DNA of 47,853 nucleotides from Agromyces mediolanus (GTDB lineage: Bacteria; Actinomycetota; Actinomycetes; Actinomycetales; Microbacteriaceae): contig NZ_BMRJ01000006.1 in the NCBI RefSeq assembly GCF_014648575.1, forward strand, positions 18,076-65,928. The letters run 5' to 3'. Below the pieces are notes generated by a model. The model saw only the letters and a list, made by a program, of their open reading frames with translations. It had not been told where the DNA came from and did no database searches. Shown here piece after piece: positions 1 to 8,608 of the stretch (positions are counted from its first letter, which is position 1; each line of letters begins with the position of its first letter). The position numbers were made by a program, and so were the translations under genes.

Positions 1-18
1 CGCCAGTGCCACGCTCAT
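1..18 (-). CDS. 5' end of a gene leaving the window, possibly cysH
   Basis: An ATG on the minus strand at 18-16 opens a frame (M-S-V-A-L-A) that runs off the left edge. It overlaps the stop codon of the 28-codon ORF upstream (ATGA), so translation is probably coupled. After a sulfite/nitrite reductase in actinobacteria the usual next gene is phosphoadenylyl-sulfate reductase (cysH). That identity is inferred from context only, since six codons cannot identify a protein. Confidence 0.45.
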
Positions 19-101
19 CGCCGCGCCTCCCCGCCGACCGGATCCGTGTCCCGCGTCGGCGTCCGCCTGGGCGCCAGCGTCGTCCCGGCTGCCGCGCTCA
101 T
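15..101 (-). CDS. 28-codon ORF coupled between nirA/sir and the next gene
   Basis: The ORF starts at 101 inside the reductase stop codon (ATGA overlap) and ends at 15 inside the start codon of the next gene (again ATGA). The product would be 28 residues, rich in Thr, Arg and Ala, with no Cys, so it is not a CysX-like ferredoxin. It could be a coupling ORF that carries ribosomes from the reductase to the next gene. It could also be the original N-terminus of the next protein split off by a frameshift. No function is assigned. Confidence 0.4.
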   Translation of the reverse strand: MSAAAGTTLAPRRTPTRDTDPVGGEARR

Positions 102-1846
102 CGCAGCGCCTCCTCGTCGGCCCGGTGCGCCCACGCGGCGAAGGTCTCCGCCGCAGCCTCGTCGCGCTCGGCGAGGAAGCGGCGCACGACCCGCTCGACG
201 TAGTCGGCGAGCCCGTCGGCGGTGACCTTGAGCCCGCGCACGGTGCGCCCGGTGCCGGCCTCCTCGCGGTGCGCGGAGGCGAGCCCGCCGCCGAGGTGCA
301 CCTGGAAGCCGGGCGTCTGGCCGCCGTCGCCGTCGGGCAGCAGCTGGCCCTTGAGGCCGATGTCGGCGGTCTGGATGCGCGCGCAGGAGTTCGGGCAGCC
401 GTTCACGTGCAGGCTGATCGGGTGCGGCAGCTCGAGCCCGGCGAGCCGCTCCTCGAGCCGGACGACCGCGCGCGAGGCGGTCTCTTTCGTCTCGACGATG
501 GCGAGCTTGCAGTACTCGATGCCGGTGCAGGCGATCGTGCCCCGCCGGATCAGGCTCGGCCGCACCTGCAGCCCGAGCCCGTCGAGCCCGGCGACGACCC
601 GCTCGACGTCGCGCTCCTCGATGTCGAGCAGCACGAGCTTCTGGTGCGGGGTGGTGCGCAGGCGCCCGGAGCCGACGCTCTCGAGGAGTTCGGCGATCGC
701 GGTGAGGGTCGAGCCGGAGAGCCGGCCGACGAGCGGCGTCGCGCCGAGGTAGAAGCGGCCGTCGCGCTGCCGGTGCACGCCGACGTGGTCGCCCTGGGCG
801 ATCGGCTTCGGCGCGGCGGGGCCGTCGGGCAGCGGGGTGGCGAGGTACTCGGTCTCGAGCACCTCGCGGAAGCGCTCGGCGCCCCAGTCGGCGACGAGGT
901 ACTTGAGGCGGGCGCGGTTGCGCAGCCGACGGTAGCCGTAGTCGCGGAAGATCGAGACGACGCCCTCCCACACCTCGGCGACCCGGTCCGGGGTCACGAA
1001 GGTGCCGGTGCGCACGGCGAGGTGCGCGGCCGTCGAGAGGCCGCCGCCGACCCAGAGGTCGTAGCCGACGCCGAGCTCGGGGTGCTCGACCGCGACGAAG
1101 GCGACGTCGTTGATCTCGTGCACGACGTCCTGGCTGGGATGCCCCGTGATGGCGCTCTTGAACTTGCGGGGCAGGTTCGCGAACTCGGGGTCGCCGAGGT
1201 AGCGCCGCTGGATCTCCTCGATCTGCGGCGTCGGGTCGATGAGCTCGTCGGCGGCGATGCCCGCGACGGGCGAGCCGAGGATGACCCGGGGCACGTCGCC
1301 GCACGCCTCGGTCGTGGAGAGACCGACGGCTTCGAGGCGGCGCCAGATCTCGGGCACGTCCTCGACCCGCACCCAGTGCAGCTGCACGTTCTGGCGGTCG
1401 GTGAGATCGGCGGTGTCGCGGGCGAACTCGGTGGAGATGCCGCCGATGGTGCGCAGCTGCTCGGTGGTGAGCTGCCCGCCGTCGATGCGCACCCGCAGCA
1501 TGAAGTACTCGTCCTCGAGCTCGTGCGGTTCGAGGGTCGCGGTCTTGCCGCCGTCGATGCCGGGCTTGCGCTGGGTGTAGAGCCCCCACCAGCGGAAGCG
1601 TCCGTGCAGGTCGGTCGGGTCGATGCTGGCGAAGCCGCCGGCGGCGTACGTCTGCTCGATGCGCTCGCGCACGGCGAGCCCGCCGTCCTGCTGCTTCCAC
1701 TCCTCGTTGGCGTTGAGCGGGGCGCGGCCGTCGACCTTCCACTGCCCGTTGGGCTTGTTGGAGCCGCGCGCCGGGCGGACCCCGGCCGAGCGCCGGGGCG
1801 GCGCGGCCTGCTCGGCCGGCCTCGTCTCCGTCTCGCCCAGCGTCAT
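98..1846 (-). CDS. Ferredoxin-dependent sulfite/nitrite reductase (siroheme, 4Fe-4S)
   Basis: A 582-residue protein of the assimilatory NirA/Sir family, which reduces sulfite to sulfide or nitrite to ammonia with six electrons from ferredoxin, using a coupled siroheme and 4Fe-4S centre in the cytoplasm. Two ferredoxin-like repeats are visible. The cluster cysteines are in the C-terminal half, around TGIEYCKLA and then NGCPNSCAR. The start at 1846 has a GGGAG ribosome-binding site about 6 bases upstream. A siroheme chelatase gene lies just upstream on the same strand and a probable sulfate-assimilation gene follows, so sulfite is the likelier substrate. Sequence alone does not separate sulfite from nitrite reductases. 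Confidence 0.9.
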   Translation of the reverse strand: MTLGETETRPAEQAAPPRRSAGVRPARGSNKPNGQWKVDGRAPLNANEEWKQQDGGLAVRERIEQTYAAGGFASIDPTDLHGRFRWWGLYTQRKPGIDGGKTATLEPHELEDEYFMLRVRIDGGQLTTEQLRTIGGISTEFARDTADLTDRQNVQLHWVRVEDVPEIWRRLEAVGLSTTEACGDVPRVILGSPVAGIAADELIDPTPQIEEIQRRYLGDPEFANLPRKFKSAITGHPSQDVVHEINDVAFVAVEHPELGVGYDLWVGGGLSTAAHLAVRTGTFVTPDRVAEVWEGVVSIFRDYGYRRLRNRARLKYLVADWGAERFREVLETEYLATPLPDGPAAPKPIAQGDHVGVHRQRDGRFYLGATPLVGRLSGSTLTAIAELLESVGSGRLRTTPHQKLVLLDIEERDVERVVAGLDGLGLQVRPSLIRRGTIACTGIEYCKLAIVETKETASRAVVRLEERLAGLELPHPISLHVNGCPNSCARIQTADIGLKGQLLPDGDGGQTPGFQVHLGGGLASAHREEAGTGRTVRGLKVTADGLADYVERVVRRFLAERDEAAAETFAAWAHRADEEALR

Positions 1847-1936
1847 GCCCGCTCCCTAGCTGCTCACCCCCGTCGGAGGGACGGCGGTGCTCGCCGTGGC
1901 TGCGACGCTAGGCGAGCGGGATTCGGGCGGCACGTT

Positions 1937-1957
1937 CGTGACGACGCGGTCGTCACG
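1937..1957. promoter_or_regulatory. Perfect 9-bp inverted repeat upstream of the reductase gene
   Basis: The arms CGTGACGAC and GTCGTCACG are separated by GCG. The site lies between the chelatase stop (1993) and the reductase start (1846). A TAGCGT -10-like hexamer reads on the minus strand at 1910-1905, so the palindrome would sit at or just upstream of the -35 region. It looks like a dimeric repressor or activator site. The binding protein is unknown; a sulfur-assimilation regulator is an inference from context. Confidence 0.5.
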
Positions 1958-1992
1958 GGAGGAAACGGGATGTCTCGCTGCGCCGTTTTGCG

Positions 1993-2814
1993 TCACATGG
2001 TTGACATCCGGGCGGCGGCCGCGCTGAAGCGGTCGACGACGAGCTCGGCGAGTTCGTCGGGGGGCAGCACGCCCGCCCGGAGCAGCGGCTCGGTGACGGC
2101 CACCGCCCCCGCCGCACGGGCGGTGTCGACGGCGAGGTCCTGGAAGTACCCGGGGGCGAGCAGGTAGCTCGCGACGACGACGCGGCGCTGGGCGCCGGCC
2201 GCTCCCCCTGCGGCGCCGCCGTCGGCGGCCGCGCCGCCCCCGGCGACCGCGCGCCGCACGGCCGCCTCGAGCGTCGGCTCCGCGGCCGAGAGGTAGCCGG
2301 GCGAGACGGGGGCGCCGAGCTCTCGGGCGAGCCGCTCCGCCATCTCCGCGCAGTCGGCCACGGCGCGCGCGTCGCTCGACCCCGCGGCGGCGAGCACGAC
2401 GACGTCGCCGGGCCGCCACTCCGCCTCGAGCAGGCGTCGCACGAGCACCCGCGCGAGCCGATCGTCGGGGCCGAGGGCCGCCGCGAGCTCGACCGCCCGC
2501 GCGCCTTCCGCGCCGACCGCCTCGGCGAGGTCGACGTGCACGTGGTACCCGGCGGAGAGCAGCAGCGGCACGACGACCGCGGGCATCCCGGCGGGCAGGC
2601 TCGCGAGCGTGGCCGGCACGTCGGGCTGTTCGACGTCGACGTGGCCGAGGCGCAGCGCGGCCGCGCCCGACGCCGCGTGCCCGGCCGCGCCGGGGAGCAT
2701 GCCGCCGCCCCGCATGAGTCGCGCGCCGACGGCCTTGACGAGGCCGCGGACGGCGGCGCTGCCGTCGGGCGAGGAGGTGCCGTGCGAGATCGCGACGAGC
2801 GCAGGACGGGTCAT
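1993..2814 (-). CDS. Sirohydrochlorin ferrochelatase, CbiX/SirB family
   Basis: A 273-residue two-domain CbiX-type chelatase that inserts iron (or cobalt) into sirohydrochlorin, the last step to siroheme. The N-terminus has the family signature with the metal-binding histidine in AISHGTS, and a second His pair in SAGYHVHVDL. The C-terminal half repeats the fold less well, with an Ala/Gly-rich insertion at about residues 185-205. The start at 2814 is chosen because the family N-terminus begins there and a GGAGGG site lies directly upstream; the frame stays open further upstream without homology. It precedes the siroheme-dependent reductase by 146 bases on the same strand. Confidence 0.88.
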   Translation of the reverse strand: MTRPALVAISHGTSSPDGSAAVRGLVKAVGARLMRGGGMLPGAAGHAASGAAALRLGHVDVEQPDVPATLASLPAGMPAVVVPLLLSAGYHVHVDLAEAVGAEGARAVELAAALGPDDRLARVLVRRLLEAEWRPGDVVVLAAAGSSDARAVADCAEMAERLARELGAPVSPGYLSAAEPTLEAAVRRAVAGGGAAADGGAAGGAAGAQRRVVVASYLLAPGYFQDLAVDTARAAGAVAVTEPLLRAGVLPPDELAELVVDRFSAAAARMSTM

Positions 2815-2884
2815 CCCTCCATCGTGCCGTACCCCGGCCGCCCCTGAGCCTTCTCCGAGGCCGACCGCGTAGGCTGCTAGACCG

Positions 2885-4768
2885 ATGAGCACCCCGACCT
2901 CTCCCGCCCGTTCCCGCTTCGGCCGCCGAGAGACACCTCCCGGCCCGCGCGCCACCTTCCGGCAGCTGCTGCCGTTCGTGTTCGAGCACCGTCCAGTGCT
3001 CGTGTGGGTCGCGATCCTGTCCATCGTCGGCGCGCTCGCGAGCCTCGCGCAGCCGCTCCTCGTCAGCCAGGTCATCACCGTCGTCGAGGCCGGCGACCCG
3101 CTCGGCTGGATCGTGTGGGCGCTCATCGCGCTCGTCGTGGTCAGCGGCATCATCACCGGCTACCAGCACTACCTGCTGCAGCGCACGGGCGAGGGCGTCG
3201 TGCTGTCCAGCCGCAAGCAGCTCGTCGCGAAGCTGCTGCGGCTGCCGATCGCGGAGTTCGACACCCGCCGCACGGGCGACCTCGTCTCGCGCGTCGGCAG
3301 CGACACGACGATGCTGCGGGCGGTGCTCACGCAGGGCCTCGTCGAGGCCGTCGGCGGCGCGGTCACCTTCGTCGGCGCGCTCATCGCGATGCTCGTCATC
3401 GACCCGGTGCTGCTCGGGCTCACCGTGCTCGTCATCGCGGTCGCCATCACCACGGTCACCCTGCTCTCGGCCCGCGTCCGCGAGGCCTCGCACGCCGCGC
3501 AGGCGAAGGTCGGCGACGTCGCCGCCTCGGTCGAGCGGGCGATCAGCTCCGTGCGCACCATCCGCGCGGCCGGCGCCACCGAGCGCGAGCTCGCCGATGT
3601 GCAGGCCGAGGCCGAGGGCGCCTGGCGGATGGGCGTGAAGGTCGCGAAGATCTCCGCGCTCATCGTGCCGATCGCCGGCATCGCGATGCAGGTGTCGTTC
3701 CTCGTCGTGCTCGGCGTCGGCGGCTTCCGGGTGGCGTCGGGCGCGATCACGGTCGCGAGCCTCGTCGCGTTCATCCTGTTCCTGTTCATGATGATCCTGC
3801 CGCTCGGCCAGGCCTTCGGCGCGATCACCTCCGTCAACCAGGCGCTCGGCGCACTGGGCCGCATCCAGGAGATCCTCGACCTGCCCGACGAGGACGCGCA
3901 CGACCGCGAGCTCGCCCCGCTCGCCGTCGTCGTCGGCCCCGCGAACGAAGGCGTCCGCCCCGACGCCCCGGCGATCGAGTTCGACGATGTGCACTTCGCC
4001 TACGCGCAGACCTCGCCGCAGGATCCCGCCGACCCGGGCAACGACTCGGCCGACGCGCACGATCCCGAGCCCTCCGTGACCGAACGGCAGCCCGTGCTCC
4101 GCGGCGTCTCCTTCGCGGTGCCGCGCGGGCAGCGCGTCGCCCTCGTCGGGCCCTCGGGCGCCGGCAAGTCGACGATCCTCTCGCTCGTGGAGCGCTTCTA
4201 CGACCCCTCGGTCGGCGAAGTGCGGATGGGCGGGCTCGACCTTCGCTCGATCGACCGCGCCGAGCTGCGCGCGCAGATCGGCTACGTCGAGCAGGATGCC
4301 CCGGTGCTGGCCGGCACCCTCCGCGACAACCTGCTGCTCGGCAACCCGACGGCGAGCGACGAGGAGTGCGAGCACGTGCTGCAGTCCGTGAACCTCGGCG
4401 GCGTCCTCGCGCGCGACCCCGCGGGCCTCGGCGCCCAGGTCGGCGAGGACGGAATCATGCTCTCCGGCGGCGAACGGCAGCGCCTCGCGATCGCCCGGGC
4501 CCTGCTCGCGGCGCCGCCGATCCTGCTGCTCGACGAGTCCACATCCTCGCTCGACGGAGTGAACGAGCGGATGATGCGCGAGGCGATCGACGAGGTCGCC
4601 GCCGGCCGCACGCTCATCGTCATCGCGCACCGGCTCTCGACCGTCGTCGACTCGGACCGCATCGTCGTGCTCGACGGCGGCCGCATCATCGGCGAGGGCA
4701 CCCACGCGGAGCTCGTCGCCACCGTGCCGCTCTACCGCGAGCTCGCCGAGCACCAGCTGCTCGTCTGA
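2885..4768 (+). CDS. ABC exporter half-transporter (fused membrane and ATPase domains)
   Basis: A 627-residue type-IV exporter subunit. Residues about 25-320 form a six-helix transmembrane domain. The nucleotide-binding domain follows, with Walker A GPSGAGKST near residue 421, signature LSGGERQR near 526, Walker B plus D-loop LLLDESTSSLD near 547 and the switch His in IAHRLST near 582. An acidic Pro/Asp-rich insertion of about 30 residues sits before Walker A. Such proteins export drugs, lipids or peptides as homodimers or heterodimers. No partner is adjacent, so a homodimer is likely. A TAGGCT hexamer at 2870-2875, nine bases before ATG, suggests a very short leader. The substrate cannot be read from the sequence. 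Confidence 0.88.
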   Translation: MSTPTSPARSRFGRRETPPGPRATFRQLLPFVFEHRPVLVWVAILSIVGALASLAQPLLVSQVITVVEAGDPLGWIVWALIALVVVSGIITGYQHYLLQRTGEGVVLSSRKQLVAKLLRLPIAEFDTRRTGDLVSRVGSDTTMLRAVLTQGLVEAVGGAVTFVGALIAMLVIDPVLLGLTVLVIAVAITTVTLLSARVREASHAAQAKVGDVAASVERAISSVRTIRAAGATERELADVQAEAEGAWRMGVKVAKISALIVPIAGIAMQVSFLVVLGVGGFRVASGAITVASLVAFILFLFMMILPLGQAFGAITSVNQALGALGRIQEILDLPDEDAHDRELAPLAVVVGPANEGVRPDAPAIEFDDVHFAYAQTSPQDPADPGNDSADAHDPEPSVTERQPVLRGVSFAVPRGQRVALVGPSGAGKSTILSLVERFYDPSVGEVRMGGLDLRSIDRAELRAQIGYVEQDAPVLAGTLRDNLLLGNPTASDEECEHVLQSVNLGGVLARDPAGLGAQVGEDGIMLSGGERQRLAIARALLAAPPILLLDESTSSLDGVNERMMREAIDEVAAGRTLIVIAHRLSTVVDSDRIVVLDGGRIIGEGTHAELVATVPLYRELAEHQLLV

Positions 4769-4780
4769 GCCCCGCCGGCG

Positions 4781-4822
4781 CGACGAACGGCCCGCCTCCG
4801 ATCGGAAGCGGGCCGTTCGTCG
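4781..4822. terminator. Bidirectional hairpin terminator after the ABC exporter
   Basis: A perfect 15-bp stem (4781-4795 paired with 4808-4822) closes a 12-base loop, 12 bases after the ABC exporter stop. There is no T-tract, which is common for actinobacterial terminators. Confidence 0.75.
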
Positions 4823-4838
4823 CTCATGAAGCGAGTTT

Positions 4839-4942
4839 GCCGCGGGCGGTGCGCCTTCCCGTGCCCACAACGCCCGCGGCGGGTCCGTAGACCCATGGAT
4901 GCCGCGGGCGGTGCGCCTTCCCGTGCCCACAGCGCCCGCAGC
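4839..4942. repeat. Two 42-bp direct repeats, each a potential hairpin
   Basis: Copies at 4839-4880 and 4901-4942 agree at 40 of 42 positions and have a 62-base period. Each copy begins GCCGCGGGCG and ends in its inverse. Copy 1 therefore folds with a perfect 10-bp stem and 22-base loop. In copy 2 the pairing extends outward to 16 bp (4895-4910 with 4933-4948, one mismatch). The copies lie between convergent genes, next to three other hairpins. They may be tandem terminators, REP-like elements or a structured RNA. Confidence 0.75.
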
Positions 4943-5000
4943 ATCCATCGGTCTGCGCATCCCATGATGACGCATCCCGCGCCGTTTCCCGTCATCGAGC

Positions 5001-5094
5001 CGATCGAGCGGACGAGGATCGCGCCAGACCTGGGACCCCGGCGCGATCCTCCTCCGCTCGATCGTGCGCCCCGGTGGCCGGGGCGCACGATCGA
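5001..5094. terminator. Two overlapping long hairpins downstream of pckG
   Basis: Hairpin A pairs 5001-5025 with 5040-5064 (25 bp, one mismatch, 14-base loop). Hairpin B pairs 5058-5074 with 5078-5094 (17 bp, perfect, 3-base loop). They share bases 5058-5064, so they cannot both form fully. The pckG stop is at 5106, so hairpin B is its likely terminator. Confidence 0.8.
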
Positions 5095-5105
5095 CGGGAC
5101 CTCGA

Positions 5106-6977
5106 TCAGTCGGTCACGGGCACCTGCCCGTGCTCGAGGTGGTAGCGGAGGCTCGACAGCTCGGCGCGCAGGGCGGCGGGCACCCGGTCGCCGAACTGGG
5201 CGAAGTACTCCTCGGTCAGCTCGCACTCGGCGAGCCACGAGGCGGGGTCGACGTGGAAGAGCTGCTCGAGCTCCCCGTCCGTGATCTCGAGGCCGTCGAG
5301 GTTCAGCGAGCCCTCGGCAGGCAGCAGGCCGATCGGCGTCTCCGCGGCGCCGGCCTCGCCCTCGAGGCGGCCGACGATCCACTCGATGACGCGCGAGTTC
5401 TCGCCGAATCCGGGCCACAGGAAAGAGCCGTCGGCGCCCTTGCGGAACCAGTTGACCTGGAAGATCTGCGGCGCGCGGTCGCCCAGCACGCGGCCCATCT
5501 TCACCCAGTGGCCCCAGTAGTCGGCCATGTTGTAGCCGCAGAACGGGAGCATGGCGAAGGGATCGCGGCGCAACTCGCCGACGGTGCCCTCGGCCGCGGC
5601 GGTCTTCTCGCTCGAGATCGTCGCGCCCATGAACACGCCGTGCTTCCACGAGCGGGCCTGCGCGACGAGCGGCACGTTGGTCGCACGGCGGCCGCCGAAG
5701 AGGATGGCGTCGATCGGCACGCCGTCGTGGGCGTCCCAGTCGTCTGAGATCTGCGGGCACTGCGCGGCCGCGACCGTGAAGCGCGAGTTCGGGTGCGCGG
5801 CGGGACGACCGGAGGCCGGGGTCCACGGCTGGCCCTGCCAGTCGGTGAGCTCCTCGGGCACCTCGTCGGTGAGCCCCTCCCACCAGACGTCGCCGTCGGG
5901 GCGGAGCGCGACGTTCGTGAAGATCGTGTTGCCCCAGAGGGTCTGCACGGCGGTCGGGTTGGTCGTCTCGCCGGTGCCCGGCGCGACGCCGAAGAAGCCG
6001 GCCTCGGGGTTGATCGCGTAGAGGCGGCCGTCGTCGCCCGGACGCATCCACGCGATGTCGTCGCCGATCGTCTCGACGGTCCAGCCGGGGATGGTCGGGC
6101 GGAGCATGGCGAGGTTTGTCTTGCCGCACGCCGAGGGGAACGCCGCGGCGATGTGGTAGACCTTGCCGGCCGGCGAGGTGACCTTGATGAGCAGCATGTG
6201 CTCGGCGAGCCAGCCCTCGTCGCGCGCCATCACCGAGGCGATGCGCAGCGCGAAGCACTTCTTGGCGAGCAGGGCGTTGCCGCCGTAGCCCGAGCCGAAC
6301 GACCAGATCTCGCGCGAGTCCGGGAACTGCACGATGTACTTGGTGGGGTTCGACGGCCACTCGATCTCGTCGCGGCGCTGGCCGACGCCGTCGACCAGCG
6401 GGTAACCCACCGAGTGCACGGTGCGCACCCAGGGCTCGCCCGCCTCGATGAGGCGGTAGACCTGCTCGCCCATGCGGGTCATGATGCCCATCGAGAGCAC
6501 GACGTAGGGCGAGTCGGTGATCTCGACGCCGAGCTGCGAGATGGGGCCGCCGAGCGGGCCCATCGAGAAGGGCACCACGTACATGGTGCGGCCCTTCATC
6601 GAGCCGTCGAAGACGTCGACGAGCTCTTCGCGCATCTCGCGCGGGTCGCGCCAGTTGTTCGTCGGGCCGGCGTCTTCCTCGTAGGTCGAGCAGATGAAGG
6701 TGCGGTCCTCGACCCGGGCGACGTCGGAGGCGTCGGTGCGGGCGAGGTAGCTGTTGGGGCGCCACTCGGGGTTGAGCTTGATGAGCTTGCCCTCGGCGAC
6801 GAGCTGCTTCGTGAGGAGGTCGGCCTCCTGCTTGGAGCCGTCGCACCAGACGATCTCGTCGGGCTTGGTGAGGGCGGCGATCTCGTCGACCCAGGCGCGC
6901 AGGGCCGGGTCGGTGGTGCCGCGGGGGGTCTCGCGGGCGTCGGAGTCCGTTCCGATGGAGAATTCGGAGAGGGTCAT
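5106..6977 (-). CDS. pckG: Phosphoenolpyruvate carboxykinase (GTP)
   Basis: A 623-residue GTP-dependent PEP carboxykinase, which converts oxaloacetate and GTP to PEP, CO2 and GDP at the entry to gluconeogenesis. The kinase P-loop with the reactive cysteine is visible at about residues 278-291 ([11 protein letters not shown]), followed by the metal-binding GDDIAW at about 305-310. The substrate loop (FGSGYGGN) is near 227-234. Length matches the family. The gene is divergent from a RamB-like regulator, with a palindrome-rich gap of 145 bases, which fits control of gluconeogenesis by acetate or acyl-CoA status. Strong hairpins follow the stop codon. Confidence 0.97.
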   Translation of the reverse strand: MTLSEFSIGTDSDARETPRGTTDPALRAWVDEIAALTKPDEIVWCDGSKQEADLLTKQLVAEGKLIKLNPEWRPNSYLARTDASDVARVEDRTFICSTYEEDAGPTNNWRDPREMREELVDVFDGSMKGRTMYVVPFSMGPLGGPISQLGVEITDSPYVVLSMGIMTRMGEQVYRLIEAGEPWVRTVHSVGYPLVDGVGQRRDEIEWPSNPTKYIVQFPDSREIWSFGSGYGGNALLAKKCFALRIASVMARDEGWLAEHMLLIKVTSPAGKVYHIAAAFPSACGKTNLAMLRPTIPGWTVETIGDDIAWMRPGDDGRLYAINPEAGFFGVAPGTGETTNPTAVQTLWGNTIFTNVALRPDGDVWWEGLTDEVPEELTDWQGQPWTPASGRPAAHPNSRFTVAAAQCPQISDDWDAHDGVPIDAILFGGRRATNVPLVAQARSWKHGVFMGATISSEKTAAAEGTVGELRRDPFAMLPFCGYNMADYWGHWVKMGRVLGDRAPQIFQVNWFRKGADGSFLWPGFGENSRVIEWIVGRLEGEAGAAETPIGLLPAEGSLNLDGLEITDGELEQLFHVDPASWLAECELTEEYFAQFGDRVPAALRAELSSLRYHLEHGQVPVTD

Positions 6978-7061
6978 CGTCGTCGCGCCTTCCTGCTGGG
7001 TGCCGGGCGATGTCGCTCGGCCGGACCGGAATCGGTCTGTCCTTCAAGAATGCGGGAAGAC

Positions 7062-7108
7062 CGTCCAGTCATCTGGACGAAACAGATGGAAAGAATTGCC
7101 GATCTTTC
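7062..7108. promoter_or_regulatory. Cluster of three inverted repeats between pckG and the RamB-like gene
   Basis: Three short palindromes overlap or abut. 7062-7079 is CGTCCAG-tcat-CTGGACG. 7070-7075 with 7083-7088 is CATCTG...CAGATG. 7089-7094 with 7103-7108 is GAAAGA...TCTTTC. The last lies just before TATCCT (7111-7116), which ends 6 bases before the regulator's ATG (7123). Placement between a regulator and its likely target suggests autoregulation and control of pckG. This is inference. Confidence 0.5.
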
Positions 7109-7122
7109 GATATCCTTAAGCC

Positions 7123-8565
7123 ATGAAGGCCGGTACAGCAGACCTCGCGACGCTCGGGCACCGCATCCGTCACTTCCGCGGCGAGCGCGGGCTCACGCTC
7201 GACCAGCTCGGCGAGCTCGTCGATCTCGCCGGCAGCCAGCTCTCCCTCATCGAGAACGGCAAGCGCGAGCCGAAGCTCTCGACCCTCGACGCCCTCGCCG
7301 CCGCCCTCGGCGTCGAGCTCGCCGAGCTGCTCTCCCGCGAGGCGCCGAGCCGGCGCGCGGCGCTCGAGCTCGAACTCGGCCGCGCCCAGGCGAGCCCGCT
7401 CTACGCGAGCCTGGGCCTGCCGCCGATCCGCGCGGGCCGCGGCATCAGCGACGAGACCCTCGAGTCGATCGTCGGGCTGCACCGCGAGCTGCAGCGCCGC
7501 GCGAGCGAGGCGATCGCGACGCCCGAGGAGGCCCGGCGCGCGAACACGGAGATGCGGGAGCGGATGCGCGAGCGCGCGAACTACCTGCCGGACATCGAGC
7601 GGCTCGCCGAGGAGCAGGTGCGCGCCTCCGGGCACCGTTCGGGCGCCCTCACCCACCGCGAGGTCAGTGTGATGGCCGAGCGGCTCGGCTTCAAGCTGAT
7701 CTACGTCGACGACCTGCCCGACTCGACGCGCTCGATCACCGACCTCGAGAACGGCCGCATCTATCTGCCCCCGGCCTCGATCCCGGGCGGTCACGGCCTG
7801 CGCTCGATGGCGCTGCAGGCGATGGCGCACCGACTGCTCGGCCACACGCCGCCGGCGAGCTACGACGAGTTCCTCTGGCAGCGCCTCGAGATCAATTACT
7901 TCGCGGCCGCGTGCCTGATGCCGCAGGAGGCATCCGTCGCCTTCCTGCAGGAGGCGAAGAAGGAGCGTCGGCTCGCGATCGAGGACTTCCGCGACGCCTT
8001 CGGCGTCACCCACGAGGCCGCGGCGCTGCGCTTCACCAACCTCGCGACCTCGCACCTCGACATGACGCTGCACTTCCTCCGCGTGGCGGGCGACGGGGCG
8101 TTGCTGAAGGGCTACGAGAACGACGGCCTGCCGCTGCCCACCGATGTGACCGGCTCGATCGAGGGGCAGTGGGTCTGCAAGAAGTGGAGCGCCCGCACCG
8201 CCTTCGAGCACACGAACCGTACGACGGAGAACTACCAGTACACCGACACCCCGGCCGGCACCTTCTGGTGCGCGACGCAGACGGGTCGCACGGATGCCGC
8301 GGAGTTCTCGATCACGGTCGGCGTGCCGTTCAACCAGGCCAAGTGGTTCCGTGGCCGCGAGACGACCCTGCGGGCGACCTCGAGCTGCCCCGACGAGAAC
8401 TGCTGCCGCCGGGCGCCCGACGGGCTCGCAGAGCGCTGGGCGGGGCGGGCCTGGCCGAGCGCCCGCCTGCACGCGCACGTGCTCTCGCCGCTGCCCTCCG
8501 GCACGTTCCCCGGTGTCGACGACGCCGAGGTCTACGCCTTCCTCGAGGCGCACGCCGAGCAGTGA
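7123..8565 (+). CDS. ramB: RamB-like XRE/IrrE-family transcriptional regulator of acetate metabolism
   Basis: A 480-residue regulator. Residues about 8-65 form an XRE helix-turn-helix (TLDQLGELVDLAGSQLSLIE). The centre, about 150-320, is an IrrE/ImmA-like domain, but the expected zinc-peptidase HExxH is absent (MAHRLLGH instead). A C-terminal DUF2083 region carries the family's Cys pair in PDENCCRRAP. This is the architecture and length of corynebacterial RamB, which controls acetate and glyoxylate genes. TATCCT six bases before ATG suggests a leaderless mRNA. It is divergent from pckG. The 3' end sits in a 29-bp tandem duplication. The exact regulon here is inferred. Confidence 0.85.
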   Translation: MKAGTADLATLGHRIRHFRGERGLTLDQLGELVDLAGSQLSLIENGKREPKLSTLDALAAALGVELAELLSREAPSRRAALELELGRAQASPLYASLGLPPIRAGRGISDETLESIVGLHRELQRRASEAIATPEEARRANTEMRERMRERANYLPDIERLAEEQVRASGHRSGALTHREVSVMAERLGFKLIYVDDLPDSTRSITDLENGRIYLPPASIPGGHGLRSMALQAMAHRLLGHTPPASYDEFLWQRLEINYFAAACLMPQEASVAFLQEAKKERRLAIEDFRDAFGVTHEAAALRFTNLATSHLDMTLHFLRVAGDGALLKGYENDGLPLPTDVTGSIEGQWVCKKWSARTAFEHTNRTTENYQYTDTPAGTFWCATQTGRTDAAEFSITVGVPFNQAKWFRGRETTLRATSSCPDENCCRRAPDGLAERWAGRAWPSARLHAHVLSPLPSGTFPGVDDAEVYAFLEAHAEQ

Positions 8566-8608
8566 GCGGGCACCTGGCGCACGCCGAGCAGTGAGCGGGC
8601 ACCTGGCG
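8551..8608. repeat. 29-bp tandem duplication across the ramB stop codon
   Basis: Two exact copies lie head to tail at 8551-8579 and 8580-8608. The first contains the last codons and TGA of ramB (8563-8565); the second repeats them in a different frame, outside the gene. Both copies contain the left arm of the terminator stem described at 8585-8622. Confidence 0.9.

Noticed and set aside
4839..4942. CRISPR-like direct repeats
   Set aside because: Only two copies with a 20-base gap and no cas genes; each copy is self-complementary, which fits hairpins or terminators.
1856..4975. Open minus-strand frame of about 1000 codons opposite the ABC exporter
   Set aside because: Asp/Arg/His-rich antisense shadow of the exporter gene; no domain signature.
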